From positions 1 to 64,000 of the forward strand of contig CAWVKS010000003.1 of the NCBI GenBank assembly GCA_963930055.1: a stretch of DNA of 64,000 nucleotides, in the 5' to 3' direction. The DNA is from Pullichristensenella sp963930055. Lineage in GTDB: Bacteria > Bacillota > Clostridia > Christensenellales > Aristaeellaceae. The position numbers were made by a program, and so were the translations under genes. The notes below the pieces were generated by a model. That model had not been told where the DNA came from. It did not search any database and saw nothing but the letters and a program-made list of their open reading frames with translations. Positions 40,403 to 48,988 of the stretch are shown here, piece after piece (positions within the stretch are counted from its first letter, which is position 1; the number at the start of each line of letters is the position of its first letter).

Positions 40403-41635
40403 ATGATTGTCCTGGACGTTTTAAAACTGCTTGTCTCCATTGCGGCGGCTTTTCTGGTCGGCCGGCTAGTCGCAAAGCTCCACCTCCCCTCAATCCTCGG
40501 ATGGTTGATTACAGGCATGGCGCTTGGTCCGCATGCGTTTGGATTCATCAGCCAATCCATATTGGACGCCCGTTGGTTTAACATTGCGATCCATATCCTG
40601 GAATGTACGTTCGGCCTGATGATCGGCACAGAACTGATCTGGAAAACGATGAAGCAGGCGGGCAAACAGATCATCGTTACCACGATCACCGAATCGTTGG
40701 GCACATTCGTCATCGTCAGCCTTGTTTTTGGGGCGATCTTCTATTTCAGCGGCGTACCGATGTACCTTGCCTTCCTGTTCGGCGGCATCGCTTTGGCCAC
40801 GGCGCCCGCCCCCTCGCTTTCCATTGTCAATGACATGAAAACCGCCGGGCCGGTGACCAATACGCTTATCCCCATGGCCGCGCTGGACGACCTGGTGGGC
40901 GCGGCGGTTTTTTTCACCGTCGTCGCTCTGGTGAGCGCCGGCATTTCCACGCAGGAAATCTCCGTTTTCGCAATGCTTTTTTATGTATTCCTGCCGGTGT
41001 TTCTGGGCATTATCACTGGTTTTATCACCGGGAAACTGTTACGGCTGGTCAAGGGGAAAAAAGCCTCTGTCGCGGTCATGGCCGCCATGCTGCTCTTTTC
41101 CTGGGCAGTTGGCATGTATTTAAACGAATCGGTATTGCCCATGCCGGTGATCAATTTCATGCTGATCGGCATGTCTTTCTCCGCAGTATTTGCCAATATG
41201 ATTCCAGAAGAGCAGCTTTCGGACATCATGGACGTAATGAACCCCGTGATCGGTCTGGCGCTGATCGTGGCCATTCTCAACTTAGGCGCGCCCCTGGATT
41301 ACCACCTCATCTTCGGGGCTGGCATTTATACGGCGGTATACATTGTCTCCCGGGCCATCGGCAAATACTCGGGCGCATATATTGGTGCGCGTGCAACCCA
41401 CGCGCCGGATACTGTGCGCCGCTATTTGGGCTTTACGCTTTTGCCGCACTCGGGTGTTTCGCTGGTGTTTACCGGCATTGCCGTATCCATATTGAGCGGC
41501 CCGGCCCCGGAGTGCGCCTCCATCATACAGGGCACCATTGCGGCGGCGGCGGTCATCAACGAAATTATAGCCGTATTCATTGCCAAAAAAGGATTTGAAT
41601 GGGCTGGAGAAATCCATAAGCGGGAGGGCGCATGA
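40403..41635 (+). CDS. Cation:proton antiporter, CPA2/KefB-like
   Basis: A 410-residue membrane protein with about 12 hydrophobic segments and the Na+/H+ exchanger fold. The N-terminal repeat contains LHLPSILGWLITGMALGP and the C-terminal repeat INFMLIGMSFSAVFANMIPE; a polar site IPMAALDDLVGAAVFF (Asp-Asp about 168) is the expected ion-binding helix. It lacks the RCK/TrkA nucleotide-binding tail of KefB. Expression is controlled by the two palindromic operators upstream and the TetR gene that overlaps its end by 4 bp. The substrate could be Na+, K+ or a small organic cation. Confidence 0.87.
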   Translation: MIVLDVLKLLVSIAAAFLVGRLVAKLHLPSILGWLITGMALGPHAFGFISQSILDARWFNIAIHILECTFGLMIGTELIWKTMKQAGKQIIVTTITESLGTFVIVSLVFGAIFYFSGVPMYLAFLFGGIALATAPAPSLSIVNDMKTAGPVTNTLIPMAALDDLVGAAVFFTVVALVSAGISTQEISVFAMLFYVFLPVFLGIITGFITGKLLRLVKGKKASVAVMAAMLLFSWAVGMYLNESVLPMPVINFMLIGMSFSAVFANMIPEEQLSDIMDVMNPVIGLALIVAILNLGAPLDYHLIFGAGIYTAVYIVSRAIGKYSGAYIGARATHAPDTVRRYLGFTLLPHSGVSLVFTGIAVSILSGPAPECASIIQGTIAAAAVINEIIAVFIAKKGFEWAGEIHKREGA

Positions 41636-42300
41636 AACAGGAAGAACGGCGTGAACGACGCATACGGGAAATTTTCAGCGCGGCCATGGAGGAATTCGGG
41701 ACAAACGGCTATGAAAACGTGACCATGGACAGCCTTTGCGCGCGCCACGGCCTTTCCAAGGGCGTTTTGTATCACTACTTTTCCAATCGGGATGAATTAT
41801 TCCTGCTGTGCGTGGAATCTGTATTCCGCGATTTACGCGCATATCTGGAACAAAAAAGCGCGATCCCCGCAGAACAGAACGTTGCAAAATCCATCCGCGA
41901 TTACTTCTTTTGCCGCGAGGACTTCTTCCAGGCGCGACCATTGGAGAAAAACATCTTTGAAAACGCGCTGCTGCATCCTCCAAAACATCTGCGCGAGCAG
42001 ATCCGCGAACTGCGCCGCCCTTTGCGGGAAGTCAACCGGGCGTTTTTGCGGCGGGCCGTTCCATACCTTCCCCTGCGGCCCGGCCTGAACGCGGCAGAAG
42101 CCATCCGTTATTTTGAAAGCATTGAATCCCTGTTTTGGGAACTGCTGGCAGGTTATAACGCCGACCCTGCCGCCCATGAAGCGGAGCGGCTCTGGGATAT
42201 GGTCGTCTTTGGTGTCGCCCAACCCGAAGAAGGAGAACGAAGCCGGAGGGAAATCCCTCCGGCGCAGGATGCTGACAAAGTGGGCAGACTGGCAGAGTGA
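41632..42300 (+). CDS. TetR/AcrR family regulator with repeat-derived C-terminus
   Basis: A 222-residue repressor. The N-terminal HTH (about 10-58: IREIFSAAMEEFGTNGYENV, LSKGVLYHYFSNRDELFLLC) is standard TetR. It is translated from an ATG overlapping the antiporter stop and probably binds the two operators upstream, giving autoregulation. The last 20 or so residues (RSRREIPPAQDADKVGRLAE) are encoded by the terminator hairpin (42242-42263) and the first 37 bp of the inserted repeat, so the natural stop was lost or moved. Confidence 0.88.
   Translation: MKQEERRERRIREIFSAAMEEFGTNGYENVTMDSLCARHGLSKGVLYHYFSNRDELFLLCVESVFRDLRAYLEQKSAIPAEQNVAKSIRDYFFCREDFFQARPLEKNIFENALLHPPKHLREQIRELRRPLREVNRAFLRRAVPYLPLRPGLNAAEAIRYFESIESLFWELLAGYNADPAAHEAERLWDMVVFGVAQPEEGERSRREIPPAQDADKVGRLAE
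42242..42263 (+). terminator. Hairpin next to the repeat, inside the TetR frame
   Basis: GCCGGAGGG/CCCTCCGGC with an AAAT loop. The repeat at 42264 follows it directly and no T-run is left. A second, different hairpin (42396-42426) lies on the other side of the repeat. Confidence 0.6.
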
Positions 42301-42395
42301 TGAGAAAACCCGCAAGCCAAGGAAGCAAAAATTGCCTCCGATTTCTTTTCTTTATCGGGGCAATTTTTGCGTTTGTGGGTTTTGTCAGCGCTCTG
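42264..42395 (+). repeat. Terminator-associated repeat, short copy
   Basis: A 132-bp copy that matches the ends of the 28.65-kb element but lacks its inner 71-nt module, precisely between two AGGAAG-like sites. The GCAAAAATTGCC/GGGGCAATTTTTGC hairpin is kept. The remaining 45 bp to the aldo-keto reductase gene contain a GCGGACGGAGAG hairpin. Confidence 0.85.
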
Positions 42396-42441
42396 GCGGA
42401 CGGAGAGCATGTTCCTCTCCATCCGCTTTCTGTTTTGCCGC

Positions 42442-43533
42442 TCAGAAGCCAAAGTGCGCGGCGATCTCGTCCATGCGCTCCATCTGCTTGACGTGGAAGG
42501 GGCAGCGGCGCTCGCAGTGGCCGCAGTGCAGGCAGTCGCCGGCGTGGAGGTTCAACTTGGCGTAATGCCCCTCGGCCAATTTGTCGCCGGCGCAGGCAAG
42601 GTCGTAATACTTGTTGATGAGGCCGATGTTCAGGCTGGTGGGGCAGGGCATGCAGTGGTTGCAGTAGACGCAGCGCCCGCGGGCGTCGGGCGGGGCGAAC
42701 TGACTGATGACGGCGTAATCGCGCTCCTCCTCGCTAGCATCCAGGAAGCCCAGCACGTCCCGGAGGTCGTCCATGCCGCGCACGCCGGGCAGCACCGTCA
42801 GCACCCCCGGCCGGTCGAGCGCGTATTGCAGGCACTGGTAGAGCGTCAGCTCCCGCCCGAAGGGCGATGTGGCCGCGCTTAAGAGCTGGCCGCCGGCAAA
42901 GGGCTTCATCACGGAGATGCCCACGCCGTTGCGCTGGCAATCGCGGTAGAGGGAGGCGCGCTTTTCCACCTCGCCGATGCCGTATTCGCCCTTCTGGTAG
43001 TCGTAGGCGGGGTTGACGCTGAACATGAACAGGTCGATCTCCCCGCAGGCCAGAAGCCGCCGGGCGATGGCCGGGTCGTGCGAGGAAAAGCCGATGTGCC
43101 GCACCCTGCCCTCGGCCTTGAGGGAGCGCAGGTAATCGAGCAGGCCGCCGTTTACGACCGCGTCGGCGTCCTCCGGGTCGTCCACGCAGTGGAGGAAGCC
43201 AAAGTCCGCGTATTCGAGGCCGAGCGTCTCCGTCTCCCATCGGAAGGTGCGGCGGATGGCGTCCAGGTCGCGCGTCCAGCTGTAGGCGGGGCCGTCGTAG
43301 AGCGCGCCGAAGTGCACCTGCACCAGCGCCTCATGCCTGCGCCCCCAGAGGGCGGAGGCCACGGCCTCGATGGAGACGCGTTCGGCGGCGGCGAGGTCTA
43401 TGTAGTTCACGCCGGCCTCCAGCGCCGCCTCCACCACCTTTACGGCGTCCTTCCCGGCCTCGTGCAGGGAGCTGGCGCCCAGGCCGAGCACGCTGACCGC
43501 TTCGCCGCCGCGCGGCAATTTCCTGTACAGCAT
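42442..43533 (-). CDS. Aldo/keto reductase with C-terminal 4Fe-4S ferredoxin part
   Basis: A 363-residue protein. The TIM-barrel aldo/keto reductase part (about 1-275) contains GVNYIDLAAAERVS, where the usual D/Y pair is altered, and HIGFSSHDPAIARRLLACGE. The C-terminal part has two cysteine clusters, CVYCNHCMPCP and CLHCGHCERRCP, each CX2CX2CX3C-like, for two 4Fe-4S clusters. Such fused reductases are common in anaerobes and may use ferredoxin-type electrons. The canonical catalytic Tyr is not evident in the N-terminal motif, so the activity may differ. It is followed upstream by an AraC regulator on the same strand. Confidence 0.85.
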   Translation of the reverse strand: MLYRKLPRGGEAVSVLGLGASSLHEAGKDAVKVVEAALEAGVNYIDLAAAERVSIEAVASALWGRRHEALVQVHFGALYDGPAYSWTRDLDAIRRTFRWETETLGLEYADFGFLHCVDDPEDADAVVNGGLLDYLRSLKAEGRVRHIGFSSHDPAIARRLLACGEIDLFMFSVNPAYDYQKGEYGIGEVEKRASLYRDCQRNGVGISVMKPFAGGQLLSAATSPFGRELTLYQCLQYALDRPGVLTVLPGVRGMDDLRDVLGFLDASEEERDYAVISQFAPPDARGRCVYCNHCMPCPTSLNIGLINKYYDLACAGDKLAEGHYAKLNLHAGDCLHCGHCERRCPFHVKQMERMDEIAAHFGF

Positions 43534-43656
43534 AGTATCCCCTCCCGGAAATGGTCAAATGGACAAAGCCCGCGGCGGCGGCGGGCGCGCGCTGCGCGCT
43601 GCCGCGCGTCCCGCGGGCAGGTATCATGCCTGTCTGTTAAAATTATAACACGAAAA

Positions 43657-44580
43657 TCACGAATATGCAACCGTCCCGCGCCCGCCGTCGCGTTTTTTCC
43701 CGGCGTCGCGGCGGTAGGCCAGGGGCGTTGTGTGCACATAGCGCTTGAAACACTCGGCAAAATAACTGGCGCTGGCAAAGCCCACAGAGCTGGCGACTTC
43801 CGCCACGGAAAGGTTGGGGTTCAAAAGCTGTTCCATGCCCTTTTGCAGGCGGTAGCGGGTCAGGTAGCCCACGGGCGTCTGCCCCGTATAGCGGCGGAAA
43901 GCCTCGCAGCAGGCGCTCACGGACACGCCCCCGGCGCGGGCGATGTCGCCCACGCAGAGCTTTTCCGCGTAATGCCCCCGCACATAGCCCAGCATGCGCC
44001 GCAGCGGCAGCGGGCGGATGTCCGCCTCCAGCGAAAGCGGCCCGGGCGCGGGCATGTGGCGCGAGAGCAGCGCCATGGCGCGGAACGCCAGGCTCATCAC
44101 GGACAGTTCGGCGGCGGGCTCGTCGCCCTCCATCATCTCGCAGGCGGCGCGCACGCATTGCAGCACCGTCTGCTGCCAATCCACCGCCGGGGAAAGCTTC
44201 AGGAAGGCAAAGGCGCCGTTGGCGGAGAGCGGGCGCACGAAGTTTTCCCGCAGATAGGCGCTCGGCTCCAGCAGGGCGGGGTGCAGCACCATGGCGAAAT
44301 ACTCGCAATCCTCGCCGGGATAGCCCTCCGCGCCGTGCGGCTGGTCGGCGTTGATAAACAGGCCCTCGCCGGCGCACAGCGCCACGCTTTCGCCGCCTAC
44401 CTCGTAGCGCAGCCGCCCCTTGCGCACGCAGACGAATTCCAGGTCGTCGTGCCAGTGGCAGAGGACGCGCGCGCCCGGGTAATCGGAAATGCGCGTCCGC
44501 TCGGCGAACACGGCAAAGCCCGGGCGGTTGTAGCGCACGCGCTCGGAGCCGTCGCTCATCACATCCAGCAGGGTGCACAT
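43657..44580 (-). CDS. AraC family regulator
   Basis: A 307-residue regulator. The N-terminal cupin-like sensor has CHWHDDLEFVCVRKGRLRYE (about 40-60) and NADQPHGAEGYPG; two C-terminal HTH motifs (about 195-300) contain VGDIARAGGVSVSACCEAFR and VAEVASSVGFASASYFAECF. The start at 44580 (MCTLLDV) has GGGGTGGG about 7 nt upstream. It may control the adjacent aldo/keto reductase gene, which lies 123 bp downstream on the same strand. Confidence 0.87.
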   Translation of the reverse strand: MCTLLDVMSDGSERVRYNRPGFAVFAERTRISDYPGARVLCHWHDDLEFVCVRKGRLRYEVGGESVALCAGEGLFINADQPHGAEGYPGEDCEYFAMVLHPALLEPSAYLRENFVRPLSANGAFAFLKLSPAVDWQQTVLQCVRAACEMMEGDEPAAELSVMSLAFRAMALLSRHMPAPGPLSLEADIRPLPLRRMLGYVRGHYAEKLCVGDIARAGGVSVSACCEAFRRYTGQTPVGYLTRYRLQKGMEQLLNPNLSVAEVASSVGFASASYFAECFKRYVHTTPLAYRRDAGKKRDGGRGTVAYS

Positions 44581-44709
44581 ACGATTTCCCACCCCTTTTC
44601 GCTATCGTACTATTTTTTGCGGAATATTGCCACTGATTCTTTAAATCGTATCAGTATATTCCTATTTTATCACAAACGCGGGAAAACCGCAAGCCCCCGG
44701 CGGAGCGCC

Positions 44710-45603
44710 TCAGCCGCGGCGGTATTGCAGCGGCGAAAGGTTCATGCGGCGTCGAAAGACCTTGCCGAAATAGCTGGAGGTGGCAAAGCCGCAGGCAGCG
44801 GCGATGTCGGTCACGGGGCGGTCTGTCCCGCGCAGCATCTCCGCGGCCTTGCGCACGCGGAAGTCCGTGAGGCTGGAAAGCGGCGTGGTGCCCAACTCCT
44901 GCTTGAAGCAGCGGAAGCATTCGCGCTCGCACACGCCCGCGGCGGCGGCGATGTCGGCGGGGGAGATGTCCTCGGCGTAATGGTCGCGGATGAAGCCGAG
45001 CATCTGCTTCAGCCGCGCCGTCTCCATCCGCGGCAGCGGCTGCCGCGCGCCGATGATGGGCTGCGCCAGCGCGTACACGCCCTGCCAGGCGCGATTGAGA
45101 AGCCCGCAGATTTCCAGTTCGTAGCCGTCCTTTTCCTCGCCGGCGGCGATAAAGGCGCGGTCGAGCGCTTCGAGCACCGCGCGCTGCCGGGGTTCCCCGC
45201 GCGAAAGCGGCAGCACGTCCAGCAGCGCGCATTCCACCACCGGCGCCACATAGCGTCGCAGCGGCAGTTCCGCCGCGGCCACCAGGGAGCGGTCGAACAT
45301 GTGCGTCTGCACGCGCACGCCGCGCGCGCCCCCTTCGGCCTCGTTGCGGTGCAGCACGTTGGCGTTGACCAGCACGCCGTCGCCCTCTTTGACGATGTAT
45401 TCGCCGCGCTGCGTGGACGTCCTGAGCACACCCGTGGCGCAGATGTTGAATTCCAGCGTGGCGTGCCAGTGCCAGTCCACGCAGGGGCCGGAATAGCCGT
45501 CGAATCGGCAGTCGATGGCCGTGTAGGGAAAGCTGGGATCGTAGCCCTGCAGCTGCTCGCGCTGGCGGTCATCCAGCATCAGCTCTGTGGGATGATAGAT
45601 CAT
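44710..45603 (-). CDS. AraC family regulator
   Basis: A 297-residue regulator with the same layout as its neighbour: cupin sensor with VDWHWHATLEFNICATGVLR (about 45-65) and a C-terminal double HTH (SPADIAAAAGVCERECFRCF, VTDIAAACGFATSSYFGKVF). It is only distantly similar to the previous protein, so a recent duplication is unlikely. The start is uncertain: ATG 45603 or GTG 45612. Transcribed away from the small gene at 45733, it has no obvious adjacent target. Confidence 0.86.
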   Translation of the reverse strand: MIYHPTELMLDDRQREQLQGYDPSFPYTAIDCRFDGYSGPCVDWHWHATLEFNICATGVLRTSTQRGEYIVKEGDGVLVNANVLHRNEAEGGARGVRVQTHMFDRSLVAAAELPLRRYVAPVVECALLDVLPLSRGEPRQRAVLEALDRAFIAAGEEKDGYELEICGLLNRAWQGVYALAQPIIGARQPLPRMETARLKQMLGFIRDHYAEDISPADIAAAAGVCERECFRCFKQELGTTPLSSLTDFRVRKAAEMLRGTDRPVTDIAAACGFATSSYFGKVFRRRMNLSPLQYRRG

Positions 45604-45651
45604 GCGCGTCACATCCTGTCGTTATTTTGCGCTTATTCGTCGCTAAAATCG

Positions 45652-45680
45652 TTGTATTCCGCAAATGCATGCGGTATAAT
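45652..45680 (+). promoter_or_regulatory. Promoter of the 79-residue protein gene
   Basis: TTGTAT (45652-45657), 17-nt spacer containing GCATGC, perfect TATAAT (45675-45680). Confidence 0.75.
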
Positions 45681-45732
45681 ACTATTGTACCGCAGGGTGG
45701 TGCAAAAATCAAGACTTTGGGAGGGATCTTGC

Positions 45733-45972
45733 ATGTTGTTTCTTGATGTCCAGAAGCCCGACGCGCTTTTCCGCAAGATCGGCGAGTGCGAAGGAACGGT
45801 CTCCTATCTCGACGGCCAGGGCGCGCGCCGCGACTTCAAGCCCGTCGCCGCCCAGCTGCTGACGTTCGACGCGCCGCTGCGCCCGCAGCGCATCCCGGCG
45901 CTGGAAGTGCTGGCCGACAGCCCGAGGGACAGGCAGAAACTGATGAGCTTCATGATGGAGATCGGCTGCTGA
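45733..45972 (+). CDS. Small hypothetical protein (79 residues)
   Basis: A small soluble protein (MLFLDVQKPDALFRKIGECE at the start, KLMSFMMEIGC at the end) with its own strong promoter, a GGGAGGG ribosome binding site and a perfect terminator behind it, so it is a real, well-expressed gene. Two Cys are present, one at the very C-terminus. No family is recognised. Confidence 0.72.
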   Translation: MLFLDVQKPDALFRKIGECEGTVSYLDGQGARRDFKPVAAQLLTFDAPLRPQRIPALEVLADSPRDRQKLMSFMMEIGC

Positions 45973-45980
45973 AAAACGTT

Positions 45981-46016
45981 CCGCCGCCACGGTCAAGCGC
46001 CGTGGCGGCGGTTTTT
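45981..46016 (+). terminator. Terminator of the small gene
   Basis: A perfect 12-bp stem (CCGCCGCCACGG with its complement), 7-nt loop, TTTTT. Confidence 0.92.
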
Positions 46017-46046
46017 CATGCGCGGCGCTAGCCGCGGATGCGTTCG

Positions 46047-46565
46047 TCACCGGTAATCTTCTATCCTCTTTCCCGCCTCGAGAAATTCCCGCAAGTCCGG
46101 CAGGGACCAGATGCTATCCGGCGAAAGGCGCAAAAAGCCTTTGGTCAGCGCGCGGACATACAGACGCATGCAGCCCGTCCGCCTGCGCCGGTACCAGCGC
46201 ACGTTGCCCTGCGAATCGGCCATATATCCCCGCAGGTATTTGGGCAGCCGCACGCTCCTGGGCACGTCGTAATAGCCGTCGAAGGCAAAGAACTGGCGAT
46301 AGATGCGGCTTTGCTTCGTCAGCACATGGATCGCCGTAAGGAGGAAGAACTGCTCCGGCCTTTCCAGTACCGCGCGGATGTCCTCTTCGGAAGCACCCGG
46401 CTCCACAAACCCGTCGCAGACGCGCATCAGCCTTACTTCCCGTTCTTCTTTCGGCGGCGCCGTATGCTCGACGATCTGCAGCAGCGCGATCCCGCGGGCG
46501 GTCGCAAGCCCAAAGGTGCGCCCATAAGCGTCGTTCAAGCGCATTCCTCCTTCCCCCTTGCTCAT
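46047..46565 (-). CDS. Hypothetical protein coupled to the MBL lipoprotein
   Basis: A soluble protein of up to 172 residues (MRLNDAYGRTFGLATARGIA near the start; basic middle RWYRRRRTGCMRLYVRALTK). The ATG at 46565 overlaps the stop of the metallo-beta-lactamase gene by 4 bp; the alternative ATG at 46544 sits right behind GGAAGGAGGA. No family is recognised. Translational coupling suggests that it works with the lipoprotein upstream. Confidence 0.6.
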   Translation of the reverse strand: MSKGEGGMRLNDAYGRTFGLATARGIALLQIVEHTAPPKEEREVRLMRVCDGFVEPGASEEDIRAVLERPEQFFLLTAIHVLTKQSRIYRQFFAFDGYYDVPRSVRLPKYLRGYMADSQGNVRWYRRRRTGCMRLYVRALTKGFLRLSPDSIWSLPDLREFLEAGKRIEDYR

Positions 46566-47374
46566 TGCGCCGCGCGCACGTCCTCTCCGTCGCTTGTGAT
46601 TTCCACCGTGCCCTCGCGCGTGAGCAGCACTTGCGCCCCGGCGGCTTCAAGGGCGCGGACAGTCTCTGGGTCCTCCGGGTCGTCCCCGTCGCTGGTGATG
46701 ACGGCGTATTCGGGAGAGACGGCGGCAAAGAAGGCGGCGCTCAAGCCGGCATAGCGGCCGTGGTGGGGCACTTTGAGCACGTCGCTCTCAAGGTTTCCCT
46801 CGTCGAGCAGCTCGGCAAGGCGGGCGTTCTCGGCGTCGCCGGCAAAGAGGAAGCGCACATCCCCGTGGGTGAGGCGCACCACGAGGGAAAAGTCGTTTTC
46901 CTCGTCCTCGCCGTAGTCGTCCCTGTTGGCCACGTCGATGGAAAATTCACAGCCGCCGAGGGTGAAGGATGTGTTTTCGCAGAGCGCCTCGGCCCCGACG
47001 CCCTGTTCCTCCAGCGCCTCGCGGTACTGGCGGTACTGCTTGGAATCCTTGTCGTAGTCCGGCTCCAGCACGCGGCCGACTTCGATGTTTTCGAGGATCT
47101 TGTCCGCGCCGCCGACGTGGTCCTTGTCAAAGTGGGTGATGATGAGCAGGTCAAGGCGCTCGATGCCGCGCGCGCGGATGGCCTCGGCCACGTCCTTGCC
47201 GTCGCCGTTTTCTCCGGCGTCGATGAGGACGGCCATTTCGCCGTTGTAGAGCAAAATGGCGTCGGCCTTGCCCACGTTAAAGAATACAGCCGTCAGTTCG
47301 TCCGCGGCCTCGCCCCCGGCGCAGCCGGCGAGCAGCAGGCAGAGCGCACAGAGCGCGCAGAGCAGTTTGCGCAT
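46562..47374 (-). CDS. Metallo-beta-lactamase-fold lipoprotein (ComEC C-terminal-like)
   Basis: A 270-residue lipoprotein (lipobox LLLAGC, Cys about 17) followed by a metallo-hydrolase domain of the ComEC/Rec2 kind: FFNVGKADAILLYNGEMAVL, THFDKDHVGGADKI (HxDKDH in place of HxHxDH) and FLFAGDAENARLAEL, PHHGRYAGL. Such stand-alone domains may be extracellular nucleases or phosphodiesterases. AAGGAGG precedes the ATG at 47374. The substitution in the first metal motif is usual in this subgroup. Confidence 0.83.
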   Translation of the reverse strand: MRKLLCALCALCLLLAGCAGGEAADELTAVFFNVGKADAILLYNGEMAVLIDAGENGDGKDVAEAIRARGIERLDLLIITHFDKDHVGGADKILENIEVGRVLEPDYDKDSKQYRQYREALEEQGVGAEALCENTSFTLGGCEFSIDVANRDDYGEDEENDFSLVVRLTHGDVRFLFAGDAENARLAELLDEGNLESDVLKVPHHGRYAGLSAAFFAAVSPEYAVITSDGDDPEDPETVRALEAAGAQVLLTREGTVEITSDGEDVRAAQ

Positions 47375-47445
47375 GCTTGCCTCCTTGGATACAGGCGGGC
47401 CGGCGGCGCGCAAGGCGACCGTCGGCCCGGAAAGCGTTTTGGGAT

Positions 47446-48981
47446 TTACAGAGCCAGCGCCGCGCCCTTGTCGTAGACGGGCTTGAGCGCGCCGTAGAGC
47501 TCGCAGTAGAGGGAATAGGCGTCCTGATAGGCCTTCTGGTTCTCGCGGATGGGCAGCGTCTCCGTTTCCACCTGGATGATGGAAGCGGCTTCCTCCAGGC
47601 TGCCCCACACGCCCGCGCCCACGCCGGCCACGAGGATGGCGCCATACGCGCCGCCCTCGCCGGAGGCGGACATGGTGTACACCGGCAGATCAAAGATGTC
47701 GGCCTGCATCTGCCGCCACAGCGGGGAGACAGAGCCGCCGCCCGAGGTGTAGACCTTTTCGATGGACACGAAGCTGTTCATCAGGTCGACCAGCTGGCGC
47801 AGGGAGTAGGTCACGCCCTCCATCACCGCGCGGGTGATGTCGCCGCGCGTGGAGGACAGCGAAAGGCCGTAGAACACGCCGCGCGCGTTGGGGTCGGGAT
47901 ACGGGCAGCGCTCGCCGGACATGTAGGGCGCGAAGAGCACGCCGTTGGCGCCGGGCCGGGACTGCTCGGCCGCCTTGCCCATGAGGTCGTAGACATTGCC
48001 CTTGCCCTGCGCGGCCATTTCCTTCAGATGCTCGCAGAGCGTATCGCGGTACCAGCGATAGCTGCCGCCGGCGGACAGCGTGCAGCCGATGGCCTGCCAG
48101 AGGCCGGGGGCGTTGTTGCAGAACATCTGCAAAGCGCCCTTGGGGTTGTCGAAATACTTGTCCAGCGCCATGGAGACGTTGCCGGCCGTGCCGATGACCA
48201 CGCCCACCACGCCGGGCTTGACCAGCCCCGCGCCGGTGGTCTGGATGACGGCGTCGCCGCCGCCGGCGTAGACCGGCAGGCCCTCGGGCAGGCCCGTTTC
48301 CTCGGCGCAGGCGCGGGTGACGTGGCCGGCAAGGTCGGTCGATTCGATCACGTCCGGGAAGATGGACTTGTCAAGGCCGGCCAAAGCGATGAGGTCGTCG
48401 GCCCACACGCGCTCGCGGGTGTTGAAAAAGCCCGTGCCCGAGGCGTCGGAGGCGTCGATGGCCAACTCGCCGCAGACCTTGAAGCGGATGTAGTCCTTGG
48501 GGCAGATAAAGCGCGTCATTTTCGCAAACAGCTCCGGCTCCTCCTGCTTGAACCAGATGAGCTTGCCGCCGGTGTAGCCGGCCAGCATCTGGTTGTTGGT
48601 GTAGGTGAGCAGGCCGGAAAGGCCGCCGGCCTTTTCCGTGATCCAGTCGCACTGTTTCTGCGTGCGGCTGTCGCACCAGAGGATGGCGGGGCGGATGACG
48701 TTCAGATCCTTGTCCAGCGCCACCAGACCGTGCATCTGGCCGGAGAAGCTGACGCCGGCGATCTGCTCTTTGGGCACGTTGGCCTTGGGCAGTATGACCT
48801 TCAGGCCGCGCACCACCGCGTCCCACCAGTCCTGCGGGTTCTGCTCCGCCCAGCCGGGCTTGGGCGTGGAGAGCGGGTATTCCTGCGTGGAGGAAGCCAG
48901 CACCGCGCCCTTGTCGTCCGCGAGTATGCACTTCGCGCCGGAAGTGCCGATGTCCAGGCCAATCAGGTATTTGCTTGCCAT
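47446..48981 (-). CDS. xylB: Xylulokinase
   Basis: A 511-residue FGGY-family kinase that phosphorylates D-xylulose to xylulose 5-phosphate. The N-terminal phosphate loop is LIGLDIGTSGAKCIL, and the substrate region SFSGQMHGLV (about 78-87) is the hallmark of xylulokinases. ILWCDSRT and the C-terminal ATP-site motif YTSGGGSVSPLWRQM are also present. Length is normal. No xylose isomerase or transporter is adjacent; PlsY and Der lie upstream. Confidence 0.9.
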   Translation of the reverse strand: MASKYLIGLDIGTSGAKCILADDKGAVLASSTQEYPLSTPKPGWAEQNPQDWWDAVVRGLKVILPKANVPKEQIAGVSFSGQMHGLVALDKDLNVIRPAILWCDSRTQKQCDWITEKAGGLSGLLTYTNNQMLAGYTGGKLIWFKQEEPELFAKMTRFICPKDYIRFKVCGELAIDASDASGTGFFNTRERVWADDLIALAGLDKSIFPDVIESTDLAGHVTRACAEETGLPEGLPVYAGGGDAVIQTTGAGLVKPGVVGVVIGTAGNVSMALDKYFDNPKGALQMFCNNAPGLWQAIGCTLSAGGSYRWYRDTLCEHLKEMAAQGKGNVYDLMGKAAEQSRPGANGVLFAPYMSGERCPYPDPNARGVFYGLSLSSTRGDITRAVMEGVTYSLRQLVDLMNSFVSIEKVYTSGGGSVSPLWRQMQADIFDLPVYTMSASGEGGAYGAILVAGVGAGVWGSLEEAASIIQVETETLPIRENQKAYQDAYSLYCELYGALKPVYDKGAALAL

Positions 48982-48988
48982 GGGAGCC

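Noticed and set aside
43078..45972. 964-codon plus-strand frame across the AraC and aldo-keto reductase genes
   Set aside because: It runs antisense through three recognisable genes and shows the Ala/Arg/His/Gly-rich composition of GC-rich shadow frames.
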